Below, piece after piece: positions 17,916-26,256 of a DNA stretch of 64,000 nucleotides. The stretch spans positions 62,001 through 126,000 of the forward strand of contig NZ_JAIVFT010000014.1 of NCBI RefSeq assembly GCF_020829665.1, given 5' to 3'. A program made the position numbers and the translations under genes. Every line of letters starts with the position of its first letter. The first letter of the stretch is position 1. The stretch comes from Nostoc sp. CHAB 5824 (GTDB lineage: Bacteria; Cyanobacteriota; Cyanobacteriia; Cyanobacteriales; Nostocaceae). Under the pieces are notes generated by a model. The model saw nothing but the letters and a program-made list of their open reading frames with translations, did no database searches and was not told the DNA's origin.

Positions 17916-18602
17916 ATGAGAAGGCGTAACTCAAAAAGTTACTCAACATACGTTAGAAATTTTCCCCACTTGAATACCTTCTGGATGCCAGAAAGCTTAG
18001 ATAAGTACGGCATTCCGAATTTGCAAAAAGCTCTAATCGAGCCAGATGAACTTTAGCCTTATGATGAGCGTCGTAAGAGTGATGAATATTACCAAGACCT
18101 GCCGAAAAATGTAGCCCTTCACTTCTTTACGCCGGATCATTGGTTCAATGGTGTGTGGAGCTATCCTAAACGGGCGCTTGAGACTATCGGCAGGTTTGAT
18201 TGTGTCATTACTCCAGATTTCAGTCTTTATCGTGATTGGCCTCTAGCTATTCAGCTTTGGAATACATATCGTAATCGATGGCTGGGAGCATGGTGGTTCT
18301 CTCATGGATTTCAGGTGATACCCTCTGTGAATTGGTCAACGGAAGCAAGCTACGAATTCTGTTTTGAAGGTCTTCCTGTTGGAGGTAGTGTAGCTGTTGC
18401 CACAATGGAGATTCACCAAGCTGACAGTTTAGGGCAAAGGCTTTTTCTCTCGGGTTTTAAGGAGATGCTGCGTCGCTGTCGCCCTGAATTAGTTCTGGTC
18501 TATGGACAAGGGTTTCCTGGAAAGTTAGAGGAACTTGCTTCTATTAAAAGGTATCCTCACAGGCTGACCCAAGTGCATCAGCGCATCAACAGTAGGAAAT
18601 AA
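17916..18602 (+). pseudogene. DUF4417 protein with in-frame stop
   Basis: From ATG 17916 the frame runs through MRRRNSKSYSTYVRNFPHLN to TAG at 18054-18056, then continues without interruption to TAA 18600-18602. The second part (PYDERRKSDEYYQDLPKNVA, then GRFDCVITPDFSLYRDWPLA, QLWNTYRNRWLGAWW) matches the DUF4417 family, often found in phages and mobile regions, function unknown. Total with stop is 228 codons, the expected family size. A GTG at 18153 could give a 149-residue C-terminal product. The stop is one base from CAG. It is the first gene of a tight operon with the E5-type RNase and its putative immunity gene. Confidence 0.75.
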
Positions 18603-18611
18603 GGTGAACAT

Positions 18612-18917
18612 ATGGGTGGACGCGGAAGTTCGTCTGGGACTGAGGAAACAGGATCAGTTATAGTATTCAGCCCAAAGATTCTTAAGCAGATGCCTAAAAG
18701 GGGTTGGACAAAGCAAGATGTTAGCGATATTGTAAACAACCCAGCGAAGACAGTACCGACGAAAGATACTAGACATCGTGCAGATGGAAGTAGGGAGGAT
18801 AGCCCAGCCACAGCTTACATTGACGAAAATGGGGCTTATGTAGTCCGGAATGATACAACAGGTGAGATAGTCCAAATTTCAAATCGTAATGATTCTAATT
18901 GGCAATCCCCGTTCTAA
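18612..18917 (+). CDS. Colicin-E5-type tRNA ribonuclease domain protein
   Basis: Residues 25-100 align by eye with the C-terminal RNase domain of colicin E5: KQMPKRGWTKQDVSDIVNNP, then SPATAYIDENGAYVV, and NDTTGEIVQISNRND, ending NWQSPF. Colicin E5 cuts the anticodon of tRNAs for Tyr, His, Asn and Asp. The protein is only 101 residues. It has no secretion, receptor or translocation domain, just a Gly/Ser-rich leader MGGRGSSSGTEETGS. It therefore looks like a free-standing intracellular toxin or the tip of a larger polymorphic toxin. Start ATG 18612 follows an AAGGTGA ribosome site nine bases after the DUF4417 stop. Family is clear; activity and target are inferred. Confidence 0.82.
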   Translation: MGGRGSSSGTEETGSVIVFSPKILKQMPKRGWTKQDVSDIVNNPAKTVPTKDTRHRADGSREDSPATAYIDENGAYVVRNDTTGEIVQISNRNDSNWQSPF

Positions 18918-18931
18918 AGAGGCTAATCATA

Positions 18932-19276
18932 ATGTTATCGGAATCTGATATTCTTCAACGCTACAGTGAACGTGGTTTTGTGCAAAGCTCAGAAATATAC
19001 CTGTCACCCTCAGTAGGGCTTGAAATGGTTGATGAGTGCCAGAAGAATGACCTTGCTATTATTAGTATCGAAACCTTTGTTCTAAAAGATACTTTGATTC
19101 AGCCAAGACTAGATTTGGTAGCTGACTACTCTTCAACTCAGACAACCCACTGGCGTGAGTACAGAGATATATGCAACGAAGCTGCAAAACGATTTTTAAC
19201 GCAGCTACTTTCCTCTAACCAACTTGTAGTTAGTTTTGTGATTCAATCCCAGAGTGAATGGTTGCCAGAAGTATGA
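18932..19276 (+). CDS. Putative immunity/antitoxin protein for the E5-type RNase
   Basis: The gene starts at ATG 18932, preceded by AAAGAGG, 14 bases after the RNase stop; the longer open frame upstream overlaps the RNase gene and is not used. The product is 114 residues, beginning MLSESDILQRYSERGFVQSS, with two Trp (THWREY and SEWLPEV) and a moderately acidic composition. I recognise no family. Position directly behind a nuclease toxin and the size suggest a cognate inhibitor, but this is context inference only. Confidence 0.6.
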   Translation: MLSESDILQRYSERGFVQSSEIYLSPSVGLEMVDECQKNDLAIISIETFVLKDTLIQPRLDLVADYSSTQTTHWREYRDICNEAAKRFLTQLLSSNQLVVSFVIQSQSEWLPEV

Positions 19277-19399
19277 AGCTAGCTACAGTTAAAATTTCCA
19301 TTACTGTTGTTAGTTAGGCTGCCAGTAAATGTCTAACAACACAGTGGAACGGACGGACGAGAGATGCTGCGCTTGGTTCAAGTTTTTTCACCGCCGCTT

Positions 19400-19510
19400 A
19401 CTTATGCCGTTATCCTGAAGGAAGCAAGCTACAGTGGGATCTAAATTGCAGTCTGAAACTGTCTTCTCTACGAAACGCTGCGCGTAGCTTGCTTCCCTGT
19501 AAGGGTACAA
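19400..19510. repeat. Dispersed palindromic repeat upstream of cbiD
   Basis: GAAGCAAGCTAC near 19420-19433 pairs with GTAGCTTGCTTC near 19484-19495. The segment between contains TCTACGAAACGCTGCGCGTA, a typical Nostoc dispersed-repeat block also seen near 23040-23085 and 25545-25605. It has no coding content and lies between the toxin region and cbiD. Confidence 0.65.
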
Positions 19511-19545
19511 TTTTGAAGAATTATTTTGACTTTTGAATTTAAAAA

Positions 19546-20658
19546 ATGTCCCGTTCTGGATACACACTTCCCGTCTTTGCATGTGCTGCTGCTATTGCCG
19601 CTTTACATTGGTTACGCGATCGCCAACCCCTAACTTTAGCATCTATAGATTTGATTGAACCCGCTCAAATCGCAGAAATACCAATTGAACAGGTAGCAGG
19701 ACTATCTGAGAATACAGCTTTAGCAATCACCCGTAGCGATCCTGGTGATAATCTCGATTTGACTAAAGATACACCGATTTGGGCATTAGTGGAATGGAGG
19801 GAAGCTGGGGAGGCAGTAATTATTAAAGGTGGGGAAGGAATTGGCAGACAGATGAATGCTGACGACAAGCCAGCTATTTATGCTTATGCTCAAAGGCTTT
19901 TACGCGAGAACTTGCAACGGATGCTAGCACCGGGGGAAAAAATCACGGTGACAATTATTCTACCCGAAGGGCGATCGCTAGCTGTTCGGACTTCAAATTC
20001 TGCTTTTGGTGTGGTTGAAGGACTTTCCCTTTTAGGCACAACTGGCATTTCTCAACCCTTAAGTACACCAGATCAGCTTGCAGTTTTTCGGACGGAATTA
20101 CAAAATAAAGCCAGTCGTTTTGAGAGTTTAGTATTCTGTATCGGCGAGAATGGCCTAGATTTGGCGCGTAAACTAGGGATTAATCCTGAACAATTGGTAA
20201 AAACTGCTAACTGGCTGGGCCCAATGTTAGTAGAAGCTGATCTGCTAGGCGTAAAAGAAATCTTATTATTTGGCTATCACGGAAAGCTGATGAAACTGGC
20301 TGGAGGGATTTTTCACACCCACCACTACTTGGCTGATGGACGCCGGGAAATTTTGGCAGCGCACTGTGCGATCGCTGGTTTAAAATCACCAGATATCGAA
20401 GCTGTATTTAACAGTGCAACCGCCGAAGCAGCACTAACATACCTAAAATCGCTAGATGCTTCAACTGGTAGCGATTGGGTAAATCAAGTTTACAGTGCGA
20501 TCGCCGAAACCATCGATGTTCGTTCTCAAGAATACATCCAAAGCCATAGTGAAAGGGGCACAGGAGTAACAGTCTGTGGTTCTATTCTCTTTGAGCGCGA
20601 TCGCAAAATTATTGTGAAGAGTAAAACTGCTGGTCTGTTGATGGGAAAATTATGTTAA
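19546..20658 (+). CDS. cbiD: Cobalt-precorrin-5B (C1)-methyltransferase CbiD
   Basis: CbiD methylates C1 of cobalt-precorrin-5B in the anaerobic branch of cobalamin synthesis. It has 370 residues, normal for the family. It starts MSRSGYTLPVFACAAAIAAL, where the family usually shows a 'GxTTGxxAAAAxxAA' segment; here that region is GYTLPVFACAAAIAALHWL. Further family blocks: ALAITRSDPGDNLDLTKDTP near 65, GGEGIGRQ near 105, CIGENGLDLARKLGI near 200, LLFGYHGKLMKLAGGIFHTH near 243 and the C-terminal TGVTVCGSILFERD. No other cobalamin gene is adjacent. Confidence 0.9.
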   Translation: MSRSGYTLPVFACAAAIAALHWLRDRQPLTLASIDLIEPAQIAEIPIEQVAGLSENTALAITRSDPGDNLDLTKDTPIWALVEWREAGEAVIIKGGEGIGRQMNADDKPAIYAYAQRLLRENLQRMLAPGEKITVTIILPEGRSLAVRTSNSAFGVVEGLSLLGTTGISQPLSTPDQLAVFRTELQNKASRFESLVFCIGENGLDLARKLGINPEQLVKTANWLGPMLVEADLLGVKEILLFGYHGKLMKLAGGIFHTHHYLADGRREILAAHCAIAGLKSPDIEAVFNSATAEAALTYLKSLDASTGSDWVNQVYSAIAETIDVRSQEYIQSHSERGTGVTVCGSILFERDRKIIVKSKTAGLLMGKLC

Positions 20659-20886
20659 TTTATTATGAATAATCGTAAACAATTCAAATAAATAATCTTC
20701 TAAGTAACCACTCTAGGGTAAATTTATCGTTTTAATACCATCTCTGACTCCGGGACTAGACAAATGCACATAACCTCGCGTTTGTCTAGACCTTCTATAC
20801 CATTATCAGCCTGCCCAGGCTGAATAATAGCATCACCATAGACCACAAAGCATCTATCTATCCTTAACAGACATAACACTCCCGTC

Positions 20887-22506
20887 ATGAATACAGCGGT
20901 GATACCAACAGAACAAGCGCCCCAAACCTTGGAAAATTTTGGGCGGCTTGATCGCCAATTGATTGTAATTCTGGACTTCGGCTCTCAATATTCTGAGTTG
21001 ATTGCCCGTCGCATCCGCGAGACTCAAGTATACTCTGAAGTTTTGTCCTATCGCACTACTTCTGAACATTTGCGCCAACTCAATCCTAAGGGAATCATCC
21101 TCTCCGGTGGGCCGAGTTCGGTTTATGGTGATAACGCTCCCCATTGTGACCCAGAAATCTGGAATTTGGGAATACCCGTCTTGGGTGTTTGCTATGGGAT
21201 GCAGCTGATGGTGAACCAACTCGGTGGGTCAGTGACAAAGGCTGACCGAGGTGAGTACGGCAAAGCGTCATTATATATTGATGATCCCACAGATTTGCTC
21301 ACTAACGTCGAAGATGGTACCACCATGTGGATGAGTCATGGAGACTCAGTTACCCAAATGCCATCAGGGTTTGAATTGCTGGCACATACAGAAAATACCC
21401 CCTGTGCTGCCATTGCCGACCATGAAAAGAAACTTTACGGCGTTCAGTTCCATCCAGAGGTGGTACATTCTATTGGCGGTATAGCATTAATCCGTAATTT
21501 TGTCTACCACATCTGTGATTGCGAACCCACTTGGACAACAGCGGCTTTTGTCGAAGAGGCAATTCGAGAAATTCGCGTCAGAGTTGGTGAAAAGCGGGTG
21601 CTGTTAGCGCTATCTGGGGGAGTAGATTCTTCTACCCTGGCCTTTTTGCTGTATAAAGCCATTGGTGAGCAACTCACTTGCGTGTTTATCGATCAAGGCT
21701 TTATGCGAAAGTATGAGCCAGAGCGATTGGTAAAGCTGTTCCAAGAGCAGTTTCACATTCCTGTAGAGTATGTGAATGCTCGCGATCGCTTTTTAGCTGC
21801 GATCGCTGATATCACAGATCCTGAAGAAAAACGTCGCCGCATCGGACACGAATTTATCAGTGTGTTTGAGGAAACATCCAAGCGCCTCGGTCACTTTGAT
21901 TATCTAGCTCAAGGGACTCTTTATCCAGATGTCATCGAATCTGCTGATACCAACGTTGATCCCCAAACTGGTGAGCGGGTAGCAGTGAAAATTAAGAGTC
22001 ATCACAATGTTGGTGGTTTGCCTAAAGACCTAAGATTTAAATTGGTAGAACCATTGCGGAAACTGTTTAAAGATGAAGTCCGCAAAGTTGGACGTTCCAT
22101 TGGTTTACCAGAAGAAATTGTCCAACGACAACCTTTTCCTGGGCCTGGTTTAGCAATTCGCATTCTGGGGGAAGTGACATCTGAGCGGTTAAACATTTTG
22201 CGCGATGCAGATTTGATTGTACGGCAAGAAATTAACCAACGCGGCATGTATCATGATTTTTGGCAGGCGTTTGCTGTATTGTTGCCAATTCGTAGTGTTG
22301 GCGTTATGGGGGATCAACGCACTTACGCTTACCCCATCGTTTTGCGGATTGTGACCAGTGAAGATGGCATGACTGCTGATTGGGCGAGAGTGCCTTACGA
22401 TGTACTAGAAGTGATTTCCACTCGGATTGTGAATGAAGTGAAGGGGGTGAATCGGGTGGTTTATGACATCACCTCTAAACCGCCTGGAACCATTGAATGG
22501 GAGTAA
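20887..22506 (+). CDS. guaA: GMP synthase (glutamine-hydrolysing)
   Basis: GuaA converts XMP to GMP using glutamine and ATP. At 539 residues it is a normal two-domain enzyme. The class I glutaminase domain shows ILDFGSQYSELIARRIRE, the nucleophile Cys in PVLGVCYGMQ near 100, and the His/Glu in GVQFHPEVVH near 192. The ATP-pyrophosphatase P-loop LLALSGGVDSSTLAF is near 243. The C-terminal dimerisation domain includes FPGPGLAIRILGE and ends in TSKPPGTIEWE. It is preceded by a 228-base spacer and followed by a good terminator. Confidence 0.98.
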   Translation: MNTAVIPTEQAPQTLENFGRLDRQLIVILDFGSQYSELIARRIRETQVYSEVLSYRTTSEHLRQLNPKGIILSGGPSSVYGDNAPHCDPEIWNLGIPVLGVCYGMQLMVNQLGGSVTKADRGEYGKASLYIDDPTDLLTNVEDGTTMWMSHGDSVTQMPSGFELLAHTENTPCAAIADHEKKLYGVQFHPEVVHSIGGIALIRNFVYHICDCEPTWTTAAFVEEAIREIRVRVGEKRVLLALSGGVDSSTLAFLLYKAIGEQLTCVFIDQGFMRKYEPERLVKLFQEQFHIPVEYVNARDRFLAAIADITDPEEKRRRIGHEFISVFEETSKRLGHFDYLAQGTLYPDVIESADTNVDPQTGERVAVKIKSHHNVGGLPKDLRFKLVEPLRKLFKDEVRKVGRSIGLPEEIVQRQPFPGPGLAIRILGEVTSERLNILRDADLIVRQEINQRGMYHDFWQAFAVLLPIRSVGVMGDQRTYAYPIVLRIVTSEDGMTADWARVPYDVLEVISTRIVNEVKGVNRVVYDITSKPPGTIEWE

Positions 22507-22681
22507 TCAAGTTTGGAATTGACTTAACTAAAAGCTCATCACTCTTTGCTATAGTTCAGATACTTTGTAGTACTTTAGATTCCCATACAGCAGTTTGCAA
22601 GTTAATGAGGTATACTTTTTTAACTTAAAAGTAAGGTATAAAGCCTATTTGACTCGTGACTCCTGCTGTATTTCAAAATTG

Positions 22682-22728
22682 CAATGCCGACCTGACTCAT
22701 TTTAAGTCTCGGCATTGTCTGTTTTTTT
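22682..22728 (+). terminator. Rho-independent terminator downstream of guaA
   Basis: CAATGCCGA (22682-22690) pairs with TCGGCATTG (22709-22717). The stem is extended inside by GACT/AGTC pairing, and it is followed at once by TCTGTTTTTTT. This is the best terminator signature in the window. It lies 175 bases after the guaA stop and is the likely transcription end for guaA. Confidence 0.75.
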
Positions 22729-22768
22729 ACTTTCGGTTTACTAAGAGCAAGAATGCCGCAAAATACCG

Positions 22769-22891
22769 TAAGCTGTCGCGCATTTAACTTGCACATCTTT
22801 TCGTGTTGGCTGTTGACTGTTGTTGACAGTTAACCGTCAGCGGTCAATGAACTTAGGAAGTGACTGTGTAATTTAAAAGCGTAATAGCTTA
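22769..22891. mobile_element. Small inverted-repeat element, copy 1
   Basis: The 123-bp unit begins TAAGCTGTCGCGCATTTAAC and ends with a near reverse complement, AAAAGCGTAATAGCTTA. Inside are TTGACTGTTG/GACAGTTAACCG tracts that pair with each other. A second copy of the same sequence (over 90 percent alike by eye) lies 336 bases downstream, and a diverged copy at 25659-25777. It has no ORF and fits a MITE. Confidence 0.75.
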
Positions 22892-23104
22892 TTTGCTAAA
22901 TTTTAAGTAACGTTAGTACTTTTAATTTAGATAAATCTTTAAGTTTTAATTTTAAAAGCAATACGCTTGGTGTTATTGATATTTGGCTTTGGAAGATCCC
23001 CCCAACTTACGCCACTTGCTGCATGAAGTCGGAGCGGCAGCTTTTACCGTAGACGCATACTCCTACGGAGAAGCAAGCTAGGCGTAAGTATCCCGCAAGG
23101 AAAA
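22892..23104. other. AT-rich spacer with a dispersed palindromic repeat
   Basis: Between the two element copies the sequence is AT-rich (about 22892-22980). It then holds a G/C-richer palindromic block with GTAGACGCATACTCCTACGG and AGAAGCAAGCTAGGCG near 23045-23085, the same family as at 19400-19510. I see no gene. Confidence 0.55.
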
Positions 23105-23231
23105 TAAGCTGTCGGGCATTTAATTTGCACATCTTTTCGTGTTGGCTGTTGACTGTTGACTGTTGACAGTTAACCGTCAGCGGTCAACGAACTTAGGAAG
23201 TGATTGTGTAATTTCAAAGCGTAATAGCTTA
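23105..23231. mobile_element. Small inverted-repeat element, copy 2
   Basis: The 127-bp unit has the same ends as copy 1 (TAAGCTGTCGGGCATTTAAT at the left, AAAGCGTAATAGCTTA at the right) and the same orientation. It differs mainly by one extra GACTGTT unit in the middle, and a few substitutions. The variable TTGACTG count suggests slippage after duplication. Confidence 0.75.
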
Positions 23232-23693
23232 GAGAAGCAACTTGTCATCAGATATCTGAACTTTTAAGGAAAGCCCAATACCGCAGGGATTCCCCTTTTT
23301 GAGGCTTGCTCTAATTACCTCTTTTTTAAGGAGGGTTAGGGAGGATCAAGTCTTAACCCAAGTGTATTGATTTTAAACGCCTCCATCAAAACCCAAATTG
23401 GTTAGTAATAAAGCAGTGAGTAATTAGCAAGATTATTTTTGAACTCCAAGTTTTCGTTAAAGTTAATTTTTGAAATGTAAGGAAATTTAAACACTAACAT
23501 AATTTTATCTAGTCAATAACTATAAATGCCGACGAATAATTAACCAGCAATTAGATGGTGGCTAGAGAAATTGAGTTATTGTCTAGGAAAATAGACGCGA
23601 TCGCAGTAAAATTACCAATGATATGGTCACTGATAAAAAACAAGCAGCTCATTAGAAATACCTTTCATTTAATCAACGTTAATGGAGATGTTA

Positions 23694-24097
23694 TGGAACC
23701 TGCTCTCCCCCTTGCTGGCTTAAACATCCTCGTAGTTGATGATGATGACGATAGCCGCTTTTACATTACTACCGTGTTGGAAGCTGATGGAGCTACTGTT
23801 ATGGCAGTTGCATCGGCTGCGATAGCATTGAAAGTATTACTTGAGTTGCAACCAGATATCTTGATTTGTGATATTGCTATGCCTGGTGAAGATGGCTACA
23901 CCTTTATCCGCAAGATCCGGGCGCTGAAGTCTGATATTTGGGGAAAACTTCCTGCTATAGCCTTAACTGCCTATGGCGATAGCGAGTATCGTACCCGTGC
24001 CCTGGAAGCTGGCTTTCAGACTCATGTGGCTAAACCAGTTGATCCAGGAGAACTAGTTGCGATCGTCGCTAATTTGGTTGCTTCTTATAAGAGTTAA
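23694..24097 (+). CDS. Stand-alone response-regulator receiver protein (CheY-like)
   Basis: A single receiver domain of 134 residues. I choose ATG 23694 (MEPALPLAGLNILVVDDDDD) because GGAGAT lies just upstream and the longer frame adds no domain. The acidic triad (VVDDDDDSR), phospho-acceptor Asp in LICDIAMPGEDGY near 62, Thr in ALTAYGD and Lys in HVAKPVDPGEL are all present. No output domain and no histidine kinase are nearby, so it probably works in a phosphorelay encoded elsewhere. Similar receivers in Nostoc often follow hybrid kinases. Confidence 0.88.
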
Positions 24098-24661
24098 CAC
24101 AAAGATGCAGTGATTTTTTGTCGATGTCATTTGTTATTCAACAGCATGACCAATGATCTATGCTGTCAAGGAATTACTTTAGAAGAACTGTTACATGAGG
24201 CGATCGCTAACGGTGCTTAAGAAAAAACTTTGGAATGTTTTTTCTCACGCTTTTGTACTCACCGGAATTCTGGGCGGAGGCTTCCCTTGGTCAAACTTCT
24301 CTGGAGGGTGAAGCTTTTTTATATCTTAAACTAGCAATGCCAGCAACTACATATAGTTTTTCAATAATGGCGGCTGAAGAAAATTTTCAACTGTTTTGTT
24401 GTCATGAGCATTTGTCTCAAGCAAATAATTAACTTAATCAGTTAAAATTTGCATCATAATTATGATACTAAATCTAGCGCTGTGAACGCTTGTTGCTAAT
24501 TTAGGCAATTGTGCAATCAAGCTTTATTGTTTGATTAATACTTTGATTCATTTAGAATTGACTTATTTAGCAAAGCGATCGCAAGTATATTCAGTTTCGG
24601 TCATCTAACTTAATATCGTTAGTTTATGACTGCCAACTTTAGGATTATCAACGAAAAATAA
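24098..24661. other. Intergenic region without recognisable gene
   Basis: These 564 AT-rich bases hold only very short open frames. One near 24148-24220 could encode a ~24-residue peptide (MTNDLCCQGITLEELLHEAI) that I cannot assign. I see no RNA gene or strong repeat. Confidence 0.5.
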
Positions 24662-25039
24662 TTAACTAGCTGACCAATAAAGTTGATAATCCTCGATAAA
24701 AAATGTTCCATTATTGGAAGACATTTTGAAAAAGAAGTAATAATCTCCTGGTTCCCAAATACTAAATTCTCCCTCTTGTTCTTGAACAGTAGCTGTCGAA
24801 CCACCATTGGGGATGGTCATGCTAGCAGTTCGTGTTCTGTTCTGCGCTCTTATCAAAAAAACTTCTAGTAGGCAGAAACCTTTTAGTTCAGCGGAATAAC
24901 GAATTTTGAAACGGATTTTTCCTCCATTACGTAGGGTCTTTTGAATAGAAAAATTTTCAGTTTGAATCGGATTACCAGACAGTTGAATGCCTTGACCTTG
25001 TGTTAAGATATGGGCATAATTTTTATCGAGTGAACTCAT
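24662..25039 (-). CDS. Orphan beta-rich protein downstream of the microviridin cluster
   Basis: I do not recognise this 125-residue protein. It starts at ATG 25039 behind an excellent GAGGAG ribosome site. Its sequence alternates polar and hydrophobic residues as in a beta-sandwich (KIRFKIRYSAELKGF, LLEVFLIRAQNRT, TFFIEDYQLYWSAS at the end), with one Cys and no signal peptide. About 109 bases upstream of its ATG is a 9-bp direct repeat that also occurs upstream of mdnA, hinting at shared control. Function unknown. Confidence 0.6.
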   Translation of the reverse strand: MSSLDKNYAHILTQGQGIQLSGNPIQTENFSIQKTLRNGGKIRFKIRYSAELKGFCLLEVFLIRAQNRTRTASMTIPNGGSTATVQEQEGEFSIWEPGDYYFFFKMSSNNGTFFIEDYQLYWSAS

Positions 25040-25147
25040 TAATTTTTCTCCTCAAAAATAATAGAGTCTCTTGAGATAATTGGATTGTTGACAAATGCTT
25101 TTTACTGTCACGTCCGTATTTTGCCGCCATCGCCAAGAAAATGCAAT

Positions 25148-25165
25148 GACAGATAAGACAGTTAA
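25148..25165 (-). promoter_or_regulatory. TTAACTGTC-type direct repeat upstream of the orphan gene
   Basis: On the plus strand two 9-base units, GACAGATAA and GACAGTTAA, follow each other and are followed by GAAAT. The same arrangement, unit-unit-GAAAT, is present at 34112-34134 upstream of mdnA1. On the minus (coding) strand the motif reads TTAACTGTC. A binding site for a shared regulator is one explanation; a spread repeat is another. Confidence 0.45.
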
Positions 25166-25234
25166 GAAATTGATTGCAATAAAAATAATTGAGACTTAAG
25201 CTTTCACTAGAAACTTAGTTCGCAAGCATTTGTA

Positions 25235-25338
25235 ATACCAATTCACGAAAAACCTGATACATATAGATTTCTCGTAGGGGCACGGCAATGCCGTGCCCCT
25301 ACCAACGTATTTGTATCATTATTAAAGTGAAATGGTAT
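25235..25338. mobile_element. 104-bp MITE with GTAGGGGCACGGCA palindrome
   Basis: ATACCAATTCAC at the left and GTGAAATGGTAT at the right are inverted repeats (11 of 12). Inside lie TGATACAxAT inverted copies and a perfect 14-bp-arm palindrome at 25274-25302 (GTAGGGGCACGGCA and its complement). This arrangement is a well-known dispersed family in Nostoc genomes. It is non-coding. Confidence 0.8.
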
Positions 25339-25539
25339 AAGAGGTTAAGATAATTGCACATTTATCAAGAGGGCGCAGGAAAAGGAGAGAAATCCAGCTT
25401 AGTAACTGGCAATCGCTTGGCTTTGACTACTTCCTAAATCTTGATTCCCCTTGGTGGCAAAGTGCTTAATCGGGGCCTAATTGGCATCCAAGTCTTGTGG
25501 CGAGGCTGGTTAAAATTGCACGACTTCTATATTTACGTA

Positions 25540-25612
25540 GCGTCTGTCTGCGACACGCTGCGCGTACCCCTTTGGGGAAGCAAGCTGCAACCGTCCCGCA
25601 GGGAACATAGAG
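25540..25612. repeat. Dispersed palindromic repeat
   Basis: The block contains GTAGCGTCTGTCTGCGACAC, GCTGCGCGTACCCCTTTGGG and GAAGCAAGCTGCAACCGTCC, the same repeat family as at 19400-19510 and 23040-23085. It lies in the non-coding stretch 25040-25799, which otherwise holds only the two MITE-like elements. Confidence 0.65.
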
Positions 25613-25658
25613 AAGATTGGCAGCGATCTTGAGAGACTTAACGGGAAAAGTCAAGTCC

Positions 25659-25777
25659 TAAGCTGATGCGCGTCTAAAGTATATAAACACTCTCGATGGT
25701 CGTTAACTGTTGACTGTTGACGGGTTTTCAGTCATCAGTTATTAGGTAAATGTACAAATTAAATGCGTAACAGCTTA
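25659..25777. mobile_element. Small inverted-repeat element, copy 3 (opposite orientation, diverged)
   Basis: The left end TAAGCTGATGCGCGTCTAAA and right end AAATTAAATGCGTAACAGCT match, inverted, the ends of the elements at 22769 and 23105. The centre keeps GTTAACTGTTGACTGTTGAC. At 119 bp it is a third, older copy, placed in the opposite direction. Confidence 0.65.
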
Positions 25778-25799
25778 GTTTATACAACACAACCAAATT

Positions 25800-26231
25800 T
25801 TATAACCCAAAATTCGGGTTCTTATTTATTTTTGTCCCAATAATTGATTGCTCTTTATCCTTTATGAGAAATTTATAACTATTAATTCTAATAACTTCAT
25901 AATTTTCTGCCATAAACACAGAACCTAAAGTAGCTACCATATCTGCAATAGAAATCTTAAAAGCTAGTGGTACTCTTAAATTCAAAAATGATTTTGGCAT
26001 AGTTCTAATATTTAAATACAGTTTTTTTTGGCTTACGTACCATACCCCAGTAAATTTATTACCTGTTATTAGTTCCTTTGGTTTAGAGAAAAGTAATATT
26101 TGAACCCTGGTTTGCTCATAAGTCATATCATCTTTAAATTCAATAGTGATTTTTTCAGAAGACGTATCAAAACGCCATTTTCCCAAAAGTAAAATTTCTA
26201 TTTCTACATCAGAATACTTACTATTACTCAT
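25800..26231 (-). CDS. Hypothetical protein next to GUN4 gene
   Basis: The start is ATG 26231 (MSNSKYSDVEIEILLLGKWR) with AGGAGAAAT directly upstream; the longer open frame begins inside the preceding gene's end. The 143-residue product shows a lipocalin/META-like pattern: LLGKWRFDTSSEKITIEFKD followed by strands (KFTGVWYVSQKKLYLNIRTM) and a basic tail. No known family is certain. The GUN4-domain gene ends 25 bases upstream, so the two are probably one transcript. Confidence 0.6.
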   Translation of the reverse strand: MSNSKYSDVEIEILLLGKWRFDTSSEKITIEFKDDMTYEQTRVQILLFSKPKELITGNKFTGVWYVSQKKLYLNIRTMPKSFLNLRVPLAFKISIADMVATLGSVFMAENYEVIRINSYKFLIKDKEQSIIGTKINKNPNFGL

Positions 26232-26256
26232 ATTTCTCCTCAAATTAACTTTAACT

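Noticed and set aside
22507..23693. Possible RNA gene (tRNA or ncRNA) in the long guaA spacer
   Set aside because: Strong folding is explained by the terminator and the MITE-like elements; no tRNA cloverleaf or T-loop seen. No tRNA was found anywhere in the window by eye.
24235..24432. 65-residue plus-strand open frame after the receiver gene
   Set aside because: No ribosome site, composition like non-coding DNA, no family recognised.
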